From contig CANKNK010000117.1 of NCBI GenBank assembly GCA_947483455.1, positions 1-5,940 on the forward strand: 5,940 bases of DNA, read 5' to 3'. Every line of letters starts with the position of its first letter. Within the stretch, counting starts at the first letter, position 1. This document shows positions 5,810 through 5,940 of this stretch, in pieces. The notes beneath the pieces are model-generated. The model ran no database searches, was not told the origin of the DNA, and was given only the letters and a program-made list of their open reading frames with translations. Made by a program: the position numbers and the translations under genes. This DNA is from Comamonadaceae bacterium (lineage in GTDB: Bacteria; Pseudomonadota; Gammaproteobacteria; Burkholderiales; Burkholderiaceae_C).

Positions 5810-5940
5810 GGCTGCGCCTGCCGTATGCGATCGCCCTCGTGTACCGTGCTCTGTGCCACGGGCACCAATAAAGCGCCGACTTGCAAGCCGCTAAGCACCT
5901 CGACCCGGCCCTGGGCTTGCAGGCCCACACGCAGCGCCTG
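5806..5940 (-). CDS. HlyD/RND-type periplasmic adaptor subunit, C-terminal end (partial)
   Basis: The last 44 codons of a minus-strand gene that continues beyond the right edge. The visible peptide contains LRVGLQAQGRVEVLSGLQVG (residues 3-22 of the fragment), then LLVPVAQSTVHEGDRIR. This is the usual C-terminal pattern of membrane fusion proteins (MacA, AcrA and DevB relatives): a G-x-V-E-V-x-x-G-L-x-x-G strand pair followed by a membrane-proximal end. Adaptors bridge the inner-membrane transporter to an outer-membrane channel such as TolC. Its TGA overlaps the ATG of the permease, so the two are probably translated together. N-terminal anchor, lipoyl and hairpin domains are outside the window. 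Identification rests on a short fragment plus context. Confidence 0.82.
   Translation of the reverse strand, partial: QALRVGLQAQGRVEVLSGLQVGALLVPVAQSTVHEGDRIRQAQP

Noticed and set aside
5349..5930. Minus-strand frame of 193 codons covering the adaptor-permease junction
   Set aside because: Its first part is a shifted frame of the adaptor end and the rest a shifted frame of the permease. The real frames give the membrane-fusion-protein C-terminus and the FtsX-type permease.
1..5940. CRISPR array, tRNA/rRNA genes, insertion sequence or attachment site
   Set aside because: No regularly spaced repeats, cloverleaf, transposase reading frame or paired terminal inverted repeats were found. The window is filled by ordinary transporter genes.

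Overview
The window is bacterial, GC-rich and densely packed. It looks like a Gram-negative betaproteobacterium, most likely Burkholderiales and perhaps Comamonadaceae. That placement is inferred from codon use, the TTG/GTG starts, very short gaps and protein style; no marker gene settles it. Every confidently recognised gene encodes part of an export system. No enzyme, regulator, RNA gene, mobile element or CRISPR array was found.

Left part, minus strand (reads right to left, about 2480 to 194): three small inner-membrane transporters in overlapping reading frames. They are a LysE/RhtB-family exporter, an EamA/DMT-family transporter, and a second LysE/RhtB exporter with an expanded, Pro-rich central loop. 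The junctions are ATGA and TTGA overlaps, so this is almost certainly one translationally coupled operon. It is followed by a 193-base stretch with two hairpins and possibly the first codons of another minus-strand gene.

Middle, plus strand (2560-3813): an MFS exporter of the EntS-like/MFS_3 type, transcribed divergently from the LysE operon. The roughly 80-base divergent region carries an exact 12-bp direct repeat on either side of a TATA core and is the likely shared control region.

Right part, minus strand (5940 to 3874): a tripartite ABC exporter operon. It holds the C-terminal end of a HlyD/RND-type periplasmic adaptor cut by the window edge, a LolC/E-like (FtsX/MacB-PCD) permease, and a LolD/MacB-like ATPase. 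The gene order is adaptor-permease-ATPase, as in DevBCA systems. The three frames overlap, and the operon converges on the MFS gene with a 60-base gap.

The families and operon structure are clear, but no substrate can be deduced for any transporter. I see no convincing undescribed system. The most unusual points are the LysE-DMT-LysE arrangement, the repeat in the divergent region and the expanded loop of the distal LysE protein.
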